DNA of 64,000 nt from NCBI GenBank assembly GCA_005656395.1, contig SRSI01000023.1:434001-498000 (forward strand), in the 5' to 3' direction. Source of the stretch: Strongyloides papillosus (Eukaryota; Nematoda; Chromadorea; Rhabditida; Strongyloididae). Each line of letters starts with the position of its first letter. The stretch's first letter is position 1. Under the pieces are notes generated by a model, which had not been told where the DNA came from, did no database searches, and was given only the letters and a program-made list of their open reading frames with translations. Below, piece after piece: positions 33,780-44,257 of the stretch. Position numbers and translations under genes: made by a program.

Positions 33780-34375
33780 ATCAACTGTTTTAATTGCAAC
33801 ATCAGAACGAATTCTTAAAGTGTTGAATAGAGGTAAAATATCATTAATTTTTTAAAAAACGGTAGTAATGGAAGAAGCTGGTAGAATGTTTTAGAATGAC
33901 TTTTTCGAGAATTTAATGAAACTCAATTTTATAAGATTTAGAAGATAATTATTTCGTCAAACTCAATAATTAATTTAGAACAGGAAAGTTTAAATTTTTG
34001 GATAAAACTATGTTGAAAAGGTTAAGAATATCATAGAGATATTGGTGATAATATTTGTAGTATCATGTCACCAGCTCCGACTCATGAAACAAAATTGTGT
34101 GCATTACTTAGTGTATTACACGGATCACAATAAAATCTTGAAAGAACAATTATTTTTGTCAGAAAAAAAGAAACTTCCGTAGAATTATCAGCAGTTATTA
34201 GCATAGACAATGAATGTCTTTATGAATATCTTCAGCAATATGAGCTTTCCGAGTTAATAAAGAAACTTTTGTTCCAAAAACATTATCGTTGTTAGTACAG
34301 ATATAGCATCAAGAGGATAAACTAATTCATTATGATCTCCCAATTAAACCAACAGCTTTACTATAATAAAATTGG
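33780..34375 (+). pseudogene. DEAD-box RNA helicase remnant
   Basis: The plus strand preserves helicase motifs in the right order. STVLIATSERILKVLNRGKI is motif Ib plus following helix (ATPGRLLDLL..GKISL in the family). VVMEEAGRM is motif II, with DEAD altered to EEAG. ERTIIFVRKKETSVELSAVI is motif IV. VVSTDIASRG is motif V, and after a frame change LIHYDLPIKPTALL leads toward motif VI. There are two stops within the first block. It resembles the DDX3/vasa-like group only in a general way. Probably a processed or captured copy that has decayed; intron traces were not seen. Confidence 0.7.
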
Positions 34376-35089
34376 GTACTACAAATTCAGTTCAACACAT
34401 TTCATATAAGAACAAATGAATTTAAACTTACACACTTTTTTTTATTAGAAATTTATAGCTTTTAGTGATTAAATTCTAAAAACATTCGCAAATGTCAACG
34501 TTTTAGTTTTTATTATAGAAAAACTAAAAAAAAGTAGATAAATTTTTAAAGGTATAATATAAATAAATTTGTAAGACGCACTTTTTATATATAATAAAAT
34601 TTTATTTTGCTATATTTTGTTTTATTTCCTAAAGAAATATATTGTTTATAACGAAGTGAAAATTGTGGTTGGCGAATTAACTAAATTAATTTAAAATTTT
34701 TACAATAATTTTTTTAATAATCTTTTATAAACATATTTCCGGAACATTTTCTAATATCATTATTTAAAAAAATTTATCTTTTTTTAAAAATTCGAAATTT
34801 TACAATATTGTATAGTATTACAACATTTCTAGTAGTAAATATACAACTTATGAGCATAAAATGTTACAAAATTGGTAAAGAAAAATTTTGAAAATATTTC
34901 TAAATAATAATTTACTATTCAAATAGTATATTTTGTCAAAAAAAACCTTTTTTACTTTATTTTAATTATAAAATCGTCATAATAAGCATTTGTCCTGTAT
35001 TATAAAATTTACGATTTTCATGTTTTTGCAATAGTTTTTTATTAATTTGTGCATATGCAATTTCGTAAGATTGCAGTATTTATTTCACT
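34376..35089. other. Element interior, no gene seen
   Basis: AT-rich, no supported frame. Confidence 0.35.
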
Positions 35090-35254
35090 ATGTCCTCATA
35101 TTCAAAAAATTACTCGTACGAGCTATCAATTAAATTAAGAGCAGTAAATGCAAAAGACAATGTTCTCATTATGCATAATCCAAATTTAATCATAAAGGAT
35201 CAAAATGACTGTCTTTACGGTGTATATCGGCGTGCAACTACAGGTTTGAAATGA
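35090..35254 (+). CDS. Small unassigned frame near the right TIR
   Basis: 54 codons from ATG: MSSYSKNYSYELSIKLRAVN, then NDCLYGVYRRATTG before a possible GT donor. Codon use is more balanced than in surrounding sequence. It may be the first exon of a captured gene. No family recognised. Confidence 0.2.
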   Translation: MSSYSKNYSYELSIKLRAVNAKDNVLIMHNPNLIIKDQNDCLYGVYRRATTGLK

Positions 35255-35656
35255 CACTTATTCGTTTTATGTGTAATAGCCAATACGAAAATTGTAGGTT
35301 TTTTCAATAAAAAATATTGTTAGAAACAAACACATTTGTTAAAAACAGTGATAAAATATGCGCAAAAAAAAACGCGGATAAAAAATAAAGTGCCAAGAGT
35401 GACATTTTCCCACTCATTTTTTTTGGAAACTCTCGCATTATACGCATGAAATTAGGGTACAAAATATTTTGTAATTTCGTGTTCCAATTGAATGTATTAA
35501 TATATTTTAAATCATCTCACCTTATCATCGTTTTTCTTATTTAATTATGTTTTAACATCTTAGAAAATGAGACTTCGTGAAAAAACTCATCGATTCGCAT
35601 TATTTTCAACACTTGCATCAATAAACTAAGAAGAGGAAGATTCAATGATAAAGAAT

Positions 35657-36099
35657 GAAGAGCTGGTTTTGTTGGAGAAGGTTACGGAAGAACAAGATTT
35701 AGAAAAGCCGTGAAATTCGGAAGAAGAAAAGCCCAAGATAATAATAGAGCCAGAAATTTCTATCTAGCATCTCAAAAACGAGTATTTAAAACACTAATAC
35801 CAAAACTTCAAATACAATACTCGGAATGTGGTGGTACAGAAGCTGATGTTGTACGTATTCTTCGCGATAATATTAACGCGTTAAATCATTTGCAACATTC
35901 AATGCATTTACTTCAAGAGAGAGAAAAAGATGGTCAAGACCCAATGTCTACGAGAAAGAACCACCTCAAGTCTTTTGGTACCTGGGAAGTTAACAATCAC
36001 CATATTTCGGCTACAATGGAAACCCACAAGGTCAATATATATCAAGCTGGTAGTTTTCAAAAACCAAAATTTATCATCAAAATAAGTACATATTGGTAG
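35657..36099 (+). pseudogene. bHLH-like transcription factor fragment
   Basis: An open frame without an ATG, starting after a TGA. It reads GFVGEGYGRTRFRKAVKF, then GRRKAQDNNRARNFYLASQK, RVFKTLIPKLQ, a loop with ECGGTEAD, and VVRILRDNINALNHLQHSMH. This matches a basic region (RRKAQxNxRxR), helix 1, loop and helix 2 of a bHLH DNA-binding domain. Helix 2 starts with TEADVVRILRDNI rather than the usual S-K-x-x-x-L-R, so binding may be lost. The downstream part is ordinary sequence to the stop at 36097. No introns or start were seen: a fragment, possibly an isolated exon. Confidence 0.45.
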
Positions 36100-36565
36100 A
36101 TTTTGAAAAAAGCAATTCGCTCATTATTGACTATTCATTTGTTACCATTTATATTTTCATTTTTTAATTAATTTTAAAATTTAATAAATTGTCATTGATA
36201 TATTAATACTGTATCTATTATAATAATGTTACTAATATGTTGTATAAATGCCCGTTGTATCAATTTTAATTGTACAAATACTAATACAATTTGAAAAATT
36301 AGTAACTGCAAATAAACTTTCTATAATATGTAATAAAAAACTAAGACAGCGTTAATATTATGTAGATATTAAGAATTTCTTTTACCAAAAAACATTTTAT
36401 AAATATCATTTAATAATTAGTAAATATTAGCTAATGAGTTATCAAATTGTAATAATTAAATGAAGCATGTAGTTCAGTTAGATATTATATTGGAGATAGT
36501 ATTTGAAAAATAAAACCAAGAGCATTATATTTATACAAGTGGTATTTTATTAAAATCTGACATAT
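36100..36565. other. Intergenic left flank of the DIRS-like element
   Basis: AT-rich, no gene seen. Confidence 0.4.
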
Positions 36566-36806
36566 ATTATGCTACGTTTTATGTAACTAACATTCCTTCA
36601 GTGTCTCTTCTAGGGCTATTTCCTACCGTGAAAAGCCCCATTTTTGCCTCTTTTTCGTTATTGTCTCATTCTTTTAGTTTTTTACGTACCGCGAGGTGAC
36701 TTTTAATATTTTATTACTAAATTTACAAACTATTATGAAATACTAACACCTAACTGATAAAAGATGATAATATTGGTGGTCCGATCATTACAGTTCTGCA
36801 TAATAA

Positions 36807-38639
36807 TTGAATCAAGGGTGCACAGGTATAAATTACCAAAAAAGTGAGTGTAAAAATTTATTATTATGCGTAATGATTGTTTTTAGTTGGCTAGGAAGCT
36901 CGTTAAATATTGATGATAATGAAGCCAACCAGAACACCAGAAAGTTGTCAAGCCCCGACGAGAGAGACGCCCAGACATGCGAATTCAGACACCTTTCTAT
37001 AAAAGATTGCTATGAAAGATGGTCCACGATCACATCAGATAAATACGTGCTCAACATAGTAAAAAATGGTATCGTGGTTAAAACAGATAAGTATAAGCCA
37101 TGTAAACAGGTATCGCACGATAGTAAAATCCTACAAGGTGAAGTGCAGTCGTTAATTGAAAAAGAGATATTGATAGAGGTAAAAAGTGCTGACGAGATAA
37201 GAAAGATTAATACTATGCCACTTTTTGTGATAATACAGAGAGACAAGCCAAGAGTGATATACGATGCAAGGCATTTAAATGAATTCCTAACAGTTGAAAG
37301 CTTTAAACTTGAAGACGCACATTTCTTACTAGATAGCATAGCAAACAGACAATTTTACGCGATTTCGTTTGACATATCAAGTGCGTACTACTCGATAACG
37401 GTGAATAAGAAGTCGAGACAATTATTTGTTGTGAAATACAATAACAAGACGTACGTGTATAAAAGGATGCCTATGGGAATCTCGATAGCTCCGAAGATAT
37501 TTTCTAGAGTGGCCGGAGCGATAACTAAGCATATAAGAGAAAAGTACGATAATTTTATGGCTTTTAACTACCTAGACGACTTTTTGGTGATATATACAAA
37601 TCCTGAATGGTTAAATAAGATAAGTATTGAAGTGAAAGAGTTAATAAAAGATCTAGGCCTTAAAATAAATACAGAAAAATAGGTGTTAGAAGCTACAAGA
37701 CGAATAAAACACCTAGGTTTAATATGAGACTTTGAAGAACTAAAAATATACATATCTGATGAAAAATTGACGGTGGCAATAAAAAAGCTAAGAGTAAAAA
37801 AAAGAATTACCGAAAGAGCGTTGGCAAGTATCTTAAGCCTATTGAATCATATAGCCATAGTGTGTGAGCATTTACCGGTATTAGCATATCCGCTCTACAA
37901 AAATCTTCCTACAGATCTGAATAGTAAAATAACGTTAAAGAGAAAGACAAAAAAGATATTTAAAGTCATTAAAAAAGAGTTAAAAAGAGAATTGAAAAAT
38001 CCGAAAGGTAGACAAGTCAGACAATTCAATAGAACACTAAACGAAGTTGAAATCTACACAGATGCATCTAACGTTGGCTTGGGAGTTTTCATACCCAGAT
38101 TGAATATCATGTATAGTAGAGAATGGAGTAGCACAGAAAAAGAGAAACATATTAACACAAGAGAGCTATTAGCAATCAAAGAAGGAGTCACACAAATAAT
38201 TAATAAGGGCGAGAATAATAAAAGTATAGAAGTAAGAATATATACAGACTCCGCAGTGACCTCCATTTGGTTGAAAAAACTGTATGCTAAAAAGGAAGAA
38301 ATAAATGAGCTGCTAAAAGAGATTAAAGAAATCCTGGACAAGTTCAATAAATACTTTATAATCCATATACCAGGAAAATTAAACTTTCAAGCTGATACCC
38401 CCTCTAGACTCAAATGCCTACAACTTAAAGAGGAGGAAGAGATCTCCGTTGTAAATGAGGTTGATTGCGACTTCAAGCTTAAGCCACCACTACCGAGAAA
38501 AGTAAAAGAGAAAATCTTAAGTAAACTAAGGCATGAAGGTAAGGAAGTAATTAATTGTATAGCTGATGAAAAGACAAAAATTGTTAAGAAATATGTTAGC
38601 ATAAAAGCAAGTAAAAATGCTTTCTCTAATATATATTAG
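36807..38639 (+). pseudogene. Reverse transcriptase-RNase H of the DIRS-like element
   Basis: The RT palm motifs include RVIYDARHLNEFLT, FYAISFDISSAYYSI (catalytic Asp), RMPMGISIAPKIFSRV and FNYLDDFLVIY (LDD box). After a TAG at 37680-37682 and a TGA at 37725-37727 (HLGLI-stop-DFEEL, likely Trp) the frame continues in the same register into the thumb and RNase H: EIYTDASNVGLGVFI, INTRELLAIK, VRIYTDSAVTSIW and NFQADTPSRL, giving the D-E-D-D set. It ends with TAG at 38637. The first 60 residues are poorly conserved, and the frame may begin further in. A short continuation (38640-38879) in the same frame suggests the terminal TAG may also be a mutation. The domain order RT then RNase H is normal for DIRS; no methyltransferase domain follows. 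Confidence 0.9.
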
Positions 38640-39052
38640 CAGATTATTCAAAATATTGCAGAAAAATTCACTCCCTTCTTCTACCCACCACCAAAGTTGA
38701 TAAACAAAACTATCAAGTTCATAAATGAAACTAGTGCATACCTGTGGTTACCAATTAATGCATCAAAAAATACCCAACTACTAAAGATGTATGAATACGT
38801 TACAGTCCTGAACTATGATAATCTTAAAGTAGGTAAATTACTATATAAAAAGTGGAAGTTAATTAAATTTATTATATAAGTAATCATGCACGATATATCG
38901 TTAAATTTATATAATGTTAAATTTATATAATATAAATTCATATAAGGTTAAAAGGTGTAAAGATGATTATTAGGGGGTACTGTTTTACGATACATATACC
39001 TATATTAATATAACTATTAATTAATTTGATTAAATAATTAAAGAGCCAAAAA

Positions 39053-40129
39053 ATGACCAAAGGAAAATAGAAAGCTAAACAAGATAAAGACAAATCACCA
39101 CCTGAAGATGGAGAGATAACAGAGAACCCCAAAATAAACTCTGAGACAACAGATATAACAAATGAGAAGGATAAAAAAACCGATACTGATAAAGATAAAA
39201 CGACTGATACCGATAAAGATAAAAAGAGTGACACTGATAGAAATAAAGAAGAGGATAAAAAGAAGGATATTGGTAAAAATAAGAAGAGAAAACGTAAATA
39301 CAGTACATCAGAAGAATCTTCAGAAGAAAGTACATCATCTTCCACCTCTTCTGATTCAACCATAATGGTGAGCGACGACGACGATGAAAAAGAAGGAAAC
39401 GATAAAAATAGTGAAAAGAAGGAAAAGACAAAAAGTAAAAAGATCAAACAACGCAAAATCAACAGTTCTGAAAGTAACAGTGAAGAAGAATCTCAGCTCT
39501 CCATCTCTAAATCATCCACTTCTAATAATGACGAACTATCTATTGTAAGAAAGCCTCCCATGTCTAAAAAGAAGAAAAGAAAGATAAAGAAATACTTAAC
39601 TAAGACATCTCAGAAGACAAGTGAAGTTAGAGAGAGATGGAACAACATAGGAGCACCGTTAAAGCTACCAAAAATGAATAAAACATTTGGAAGATTGATG
39701 AGAAAGAAGTTTAATGCTATAAAAAGAGAAAGAAAGTTACTACACATAAGTGGCATTGTTATGGAATCTCTTCATCTCTTAGACCTTCTCAAACACAACC
39801 AAACTCCACAAAATTACGATAAAAAACAAGTAGAGAAACAACTAAAACATAACTTGAGGGATGTCATTGTAAACATAAATGAGCAAAGAAGGGAAAACGT
39901 TTTTGAGGCCTTAAAAATCAACTATGAAGCTAGAAGAGAGACAAAAAACGACAAACACCTTCTTGACAAAAACACAATGAAACAAATAAGTGAAGAAGAA
40001 GAGATCTTTCGAAAATTTACACGCCGTAACAACGCCACAAGATATAGACGTAATAACTATCAAAGAGGAGGCATGCGAGCACACAAAAATAGAAGATTCA
40101 GAGGAAGAGGTAATAACGACGCTAAATAG
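39053..40129 (+). pseudogene. Gag-like basic/acidic protein of the DIRS-like element
   Basis: From ATG 39053 the frame meets TAG at 39068-39070 and then stays open to 40129 (358 codons). The N-terminal third is a charged, repetitive region of KDK(T/K)(T/S)DTD units followed by Ser/Glu runs (TSEESSEESTSSSTSSDS), then SDDDDEKEGNDK. The middle is helical and basic (RERWNNIGAPLKLPKMNKTF, MRKKFNAIKRERKLLH). The C-terminus is Arg/Gly/Asn-rich (RYRRNNYQRGGMRAH, RRFRGRGNN), like RNA-binding RGG tails. No zinc knuckle. Gag is inferred from the composition and element context, not homology. The minus frames across 38.9-39.5 kb are shadows. Confidence 0.6.
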
Positions 40130-40294
40130 ACAAAAATAAAATTTTATTTTATTGTTGTAAAGGTTAAAATGAAAGTGATTTAAAATAACATGTTAAAAAT
40201 ACTAATGTAAGGGTTTAACCATGAGATAATACTTTAAATATGACAAATTAATTATAATAATAACAAATATTCAACCTTTTAGACGATATACGGT

Positions 40295-41371
40295 ATGAAA
40301 AAGAAAACAAATAAACTGGTAAATAAGAGAAAAAAAGGCGAAAAAGAAGCCAAAAAGAAGAAAAAACTAACTATAGATCAATTCAAGCATAAATTAAAAT
40401 CAGGAAAAAGAATTAAGTTAAGAGCAGTTAAAGCAAGTTATCTAAGAGTAAAAAACTTGCATAAAAGATACAGATCTAAGAAGATAGCAAGAAAAATGAA
40501 GGATAGGTATGCTAACAGCACAAACAAAACTATGAAATGCGTAGAAAAACGTTGGAGAAAATTTTACAAAAAACATTACATAAAATGGATCAAGCCATAC
40601 ATGCTAATACAATTCATAATAGAGCTACGTGAAAAGTTGACGTTAAAATCAGTAATCACCTTAAAGGGAGCTCTACTAATGATGATAAGAGAAAACAACA
40701 TAAAAATCCCAAGAAGAACTTCAGAAGACTTTACAGACCTGATACAAAGCTTTCAAAGAACAGAAACATTCACAAAAAAGCCAAGGCAAACATGGGACAC
40801 TAGAAAACTACAACAATACCTCAATGAGAACCCACTAAGACAAGAAGCTAAGATACACCAAATTGCTGCAAGACTTATAACATTGATACTGCTTGCACAG
40901 CCATTAAGACAACACGAGATACATATGTTAAATAAAAACAACATCATGGTCAAGCAAGATAGAATTACAATTACGTTCCCAAAGAAAACAAAAACAAAAG
41001 CAGCAGGTTACAGCTTCGATCTGATAGACGAAGATAATATAAATACCATCAAAGATACTTTAAAAAGATACATTGAAGCCACACAGACGATAACAACAAC
41101 AAACTCACCATTATTCATAACCAGTAAAGGTACAAGAGCTTCAAAATAGACGATAAAAAGATGGTTTTTAACAGAACTTGAAAAAAGTCAAATAATGAAA
41201 GAAGGTCATACACCATTCACTTTTCATGACGTAAGAAGTGCTGTAATATCTACAAAATTGGCACAAACAAAATCAGTAACAGCCAGTGAAATCTTTAGAC
41301 TCGGACAATGGAAAAATATTGAAACAGTTGGACGATATTATGTAAAGCCCTTGGCTGATACAAATAGATAA
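40295..41371 (+). pseudogene. Tyrosine recombinase of the DIRS-like element
   Basis: Site-specific recombinase expected to integrate the circular DNA intermediate. A Lys-rich N-terminus (KKKTNKLVNKRKKGEKEAKK) precedes a core-binding helical region. The catalytic domain shows the first Arg in LLAQPLRQHEIHML, FTFHDVRSAVIS (H-x-x-R), LGQWKN at the usual H/W position and the nucleophile in VGRYYVKP. A TAG at 41147-41149 (GTRASK-stop-TIKRW) interrupts the frame before the HxxR box; the frame continues without shift to TAA at 41369-41371. About 358 codons, normal for the family. Confidence 0.9.
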
Positions 41372-41607
41372 TATTAACTATGATTTATTACCTATTGATT
41401 TCACCACCCCCATACCTATTTAGCGAAAAGTTAATTATTAAAAGATCTGTAGGTGCAAACAATATTAAAACATAAATGTTGAATACCATTTATTATATCT
41501 AAACTATAAAAAACAATAAAAATACGAGTAAACATATGCATCTTATAATTAGTTACATATACAATATACGTAAAAAACAGAGAGATAGATGAAACTCTCA
41601 CTAGCTT

Positions 41608-41760
41608 CCGGTGTAGAGACACTGGAGGAATGCTAGTTACATAAAAACGTAGCATAATTTTATCATTATCCAAATGAACCTTTCCATACAAATGGAAAGG
41701 TAAATGATAGGATAATGAAGATTATGCTAGTTATGTAACTAGCATTACGTCACCCACCAT
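41608..41760. repeat. Internal complementary region with long hairpin (DIRS)
   Basis: ATGCTAGTTACATA at about 41634 and TATGTAACTAGCAT at about 41731 bound a near-palindrome of about 110 bp centred on CCTTTCCATACAAATGGAAAGG. The phrase GAGACACTGGAGGAATGCTA occurs here and again at 41873, and inverted at the left end. The 64-bp core recurs in the opposite orientation at 41925-41985. In DIRS elements such a region templates completion of the ends. Confidence 0.65.
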
Positions 41761-42162
41761 CCATCCCCCGCTTAAGAATAGTTCGAGTTTCATCTACTTC
41801 CGTAGAAGAATGAGACAATAACGAAAAAGAGGCAAAAATGGGGATTTTCGCGGTAGGAAATAGCGCTAGAAGAGACACTGGAGGAATGCTAGTTACATAA
41901 CTAGCATAATTTTCATTATCTTATCATTTACCTTTCCATTTGTATGGAAAGATTCATTTGGATAATGATAAAAAAATTAGTATAAATAAGGATGTTTTTT
42001 CTACCTATTATATCCCTTTTTACTAAATAAAAGTTTTTAAATTAATTGTGTTTTTTATTTGTTTTGGCATAACAATTATAACTGCAAAAAAATCATAATA
42101 AGTACAATTATTTAACGACATCTCTAAATATGTTTATGCATTTAGCAAAGTAGGTATTATTT

Positions 42163-42383
42163 GTACACTTAGAAAAATTTTGCGGCTAGAAACCGCAGAT
42201 GTTTGAGGTTTATAATCAGAAATAGTAAACCGCAAAAATTTTGTAACCGCAAATTACTATAAATTTGTTGTAAAATTAGATACTTTTTATTTATAAGTAA
42301 AATATCCGCAAAAATATCAATTTAAATAAGTCGAAGTTTGTATCAACCGCAAAAATCCGCACAATATTTTTTTCTCAGTGTAC
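42163..42383. mobile_element. Short TIR element with CCGCAAAAAT repeats
   Basis: GTACACTTAGAAAAATTTTG at the left and CAATATTTTTTTCTCAGTGT at the right are inverted repeats of about 20 bp, enclosing 221 bp. Inside, CCGCAAAAAT-type units recur at least four times. Non-coding. Confidence 0.6.
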
Positions 42384-42566
42384 GATAGCTCCACTCAGAA
42401 CTTATTCTTTACATAAAGATGATATTTTTAATATCATAATATTAAGATGATTATTTCTTTATTCTAAATGTGTATTATGAAAAAATAAATCATTGATTAA
42501 AAGTAATGACTTCGTATTTACGCAAAAAAATGTAAAATCACCACCTTGAGGTGAGCATTTTTTTCT

Positions 42567-42631
42567 GAATGCTAGCTGTTTGTCAGTCTATAATCTAAAG
42601 TTTATGAGTTCAAGGCTCACATTAAGCATTC
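42567..42631 (+). other. tRNA-Met-like pseudogene, copy 1
   Basis: GTCAGTCTATAATCTAAAG resembles the anticodon arm of elongator tRNA-Met (GTCAGTCTCATAATCTGAAG) with the anticodon C lost, followed by TGAGTTCAAGGCTCA as a T-arm. GAATGCT/AGCATTC at the two ends can pair, but spacing is not canonical. The sequence is not a functional tRNA. Two further copies lie at the equivalent place in the duplicated units. Confidence 0.5.
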
Positions 42632-43239
42632 TTTTACAAAATTCTAAAATATTAAAAACACATTATATTTAATTATATTACAAAAATAATAGATACAAAA
42701 AAATAACTTTTGCTTTTTAATATTAATGCGATTTTTTTTGTTCTACTAGTAAATTAAATTTATTTCATATGATATTGAGTTATTAGCATATCTTCATTTT
42801 TTTATAGTAATATCTTTCAAATCAAATAGTTTTATTATATTTAAATATTACTTTATTATATAACAAAAGATTCAAACAAATAGATAAAAATTATCTTTAT
42901 ATTTACAAACAATAACATTGATGATATGGGAGTAATATATCTATTTAATGTAGACAAATTCGCCTATTTTTTTCAATCGAAAATCTTAATTATTAAATAA
43001 TTATATAAAAATTTATTTTACACTAAAAAATATCCAGATAATAGATTTTATTTTAAGTTATCAAATAATGTTTTATGGACTTATAAACATAACATTTTTT
43101 ATATTAAAAAAGTTGTAAGCCTAAATAATTAAAATAAACTATTTCAATATACAACTTCCATTTAAATAATGATATAAAAATTTTCATATTTTATGTTTTG
43201 GCAAACATTTTTTTCTGAAATTAAATACTTTTGATTGAA

Positions 43240-43248
43240 TATAAAAGG
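43240..43248 (+). promoter_or_regulatory. TATA box of the micro-exon gene
   Basis: TATAAAAGG, 31 bases before the ATG at 43279. The minus-strand paralogue has TATAAAAGAAAG at the equivalent distance (53999-54010). Confidence 0.5.
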
Positions 43249-43278
43249 AAATACGAGAATATTAAAATTATTATTAAA

Positions 43279-44257
43279 ATGAATTTTTTAAAATATCTAA
43301 TAATTCTGGGACTTTGTACTATTCAATATAGTATTCAAGGTTCTTCTTCAGAAGAAGATTCATCAAGTGTTAGTGGAAAAAATGATAGTTCTGAAGAAGG
43401 TTCTGATTTACTACCAGAAGTTTCAACTGATTCGACTAATAGTACAATGAATCAAGAAAATAACAAAACAGATTCAGAAAGAAAAAGTGGTGCTAAAAAA
43501 TTTTTTGTATGTCATATGTCATTTTTTATTTTATCTAATTTTCTTTAGAGCAAGTTAGGTAAAGGAGCTAAGAAAGTAATGAAAAGTGAAGCTACTAAAA
43601 AAATAGGAAAAAGTATTGCAATGGGAGGAATAAAATTAGTTCAATCTTTAATGGAAAATTCTGTATGTAACTTTGTATTTGTATCATTTAATTTTTTAGA
43701 ATGAAAAGAAAAATAAGAAAAAGAAAGAAGAAAAGAACAGTCTTTTAGGTAATCATACAAGTAAAAAGCTAAAAACAATTTTTAGGTGGTTTGACTAGTT
43801 TGTTAGGAAAAAAACATGTAAGTTATAAAATATATAAGCATTCATTCTTTTAATATAAGAAGAAGGACGAGTCTTCAATTGAGAGTAGTGATATTAGTGA
43901 AAGTAAAGAAAAAAGAAAAAGGAATCATAAAAAAAATGTATGTAAAGATTTATCATTTAAATAAGTTTTTAGAAAAAGCAAAGTTCTTCCAGTGAAAGCA
44001 GTGAGGAAAAGAAAAATAAGCAAAAGAAAGATGTAAGTTTAAATTAATTATTTAAATGAATTTTTAGAAAAAAACCAAAGAAAATGAATCTGAGAAAAAG
44101 AAGTCTAAAGACGAAGAAGAGAAGTCAGGATTTTTTGTAAGTATTGACGAATTATTTTAATTCGCTTTTTTAGGGTAAATTGAAAGATAAAATTACAGAT
44201 GGTGCTAAAAAAGGTCTTGCAAAACAGATGTCTAAGCAAATGTTTAAACTTTTGTAA
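43279..44257 (+). CDS. Eight-exon micro-exon secreted protein gene
   Basis: Unrecognised secreted protein of about 237 residues assembled from eight small exons: 43279-43506, 43549-43662, 43700-43748, 43786-43817, 43860-43937, 43973-44032, 44068-44136 and 44174-44257. All introns are 35-42 nt with GT(A/T)(A/T)-type donors and TTTTTAG or ATAAG acceptors, and the joined frame is open throughout. Most exons are phase 0 and multiples of three; exons 3 and 4 (49 and 32 nt) share a split codon. The start at 43279 gives a signal peptide (MNFLKYLIILGLCTIQYSI) followed by a Ser/Glu-rich segment (SSSEEDSSSV, SSEEGSDLLPE). Exon 2 is an amphipathic basic helix (KSEATKKIGKSIAMGGIKLV). Exons 3-7 are Lys/Glu/Ser-rich; exon 8 is again an amphipathic basic helix (KDKITDGAKKGLAKQMSKQM). 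Symmetric micro-exons could be skipped to give protein variants. Paralogues, all decayed, lie at 45.6, 49.0 and 53.5 kb. Confidence 0.8.

Larger units (their letters stand above)
30375..35457. mobile_element. 5.1-kb element with 26-bp perfect TIRs and pogo transposase
   Basis: CCCTAATTTCATGCGTATAA (continuing TGCGAG) at 30375 is matched exactly, inverted, by CTCGCATTATACGCATGAAA (continuing TTAGGG) ending at 35457, a perfect 26-bp TIR. The left quarter encodes a pogo-type transposase. The remaining 3.7 kb has no intact gene but contains the DEAD-box helicase remnant and a small frame near the right end, as if host sequence had been captured or inserted. No TA duplication is apparent at the tips, unlike normal pogo elements. 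Confidence 0.65.
36566..41985 (+). mobile_element. DIRS-like tyrosine-recombinase retrotransposon
   Basis: Inverted terminal repeats: the left end at 36566-36690 (CAGTGTCTCTTCTAGGGCTA, CCATTTTTGCCTCTTTTTCG, TTATTGTCTCATTCTT) recurs inverted at about 41800-41925 with a few differences. A second internal copy of the tip in inverse orientation (41608-41760) acts as the internal complementary region typical of DIRS elements. Three frames, all plus: RT/RNase H (36807-38639), Gag-like (39053-40129), tyrosine recombinase (40295-41371). No integrase, LTRs or target duplication, as expected. Few disabling mutations (about four stops), so the copy is relatively young. Confidence 0.85.

Noticed and set aside
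38938..39462. Overlapping minus frames rich in Ser, Leu and Phe
   Set aside because: Antisense of the charged repeat region of the Gag-like frame, which is supported by its composition and element context.
42567..42631. Functional tRNA gene
   Set aside because: The anticodon loop has lost a base and the stem spacing is wrong for a cloverleaf.
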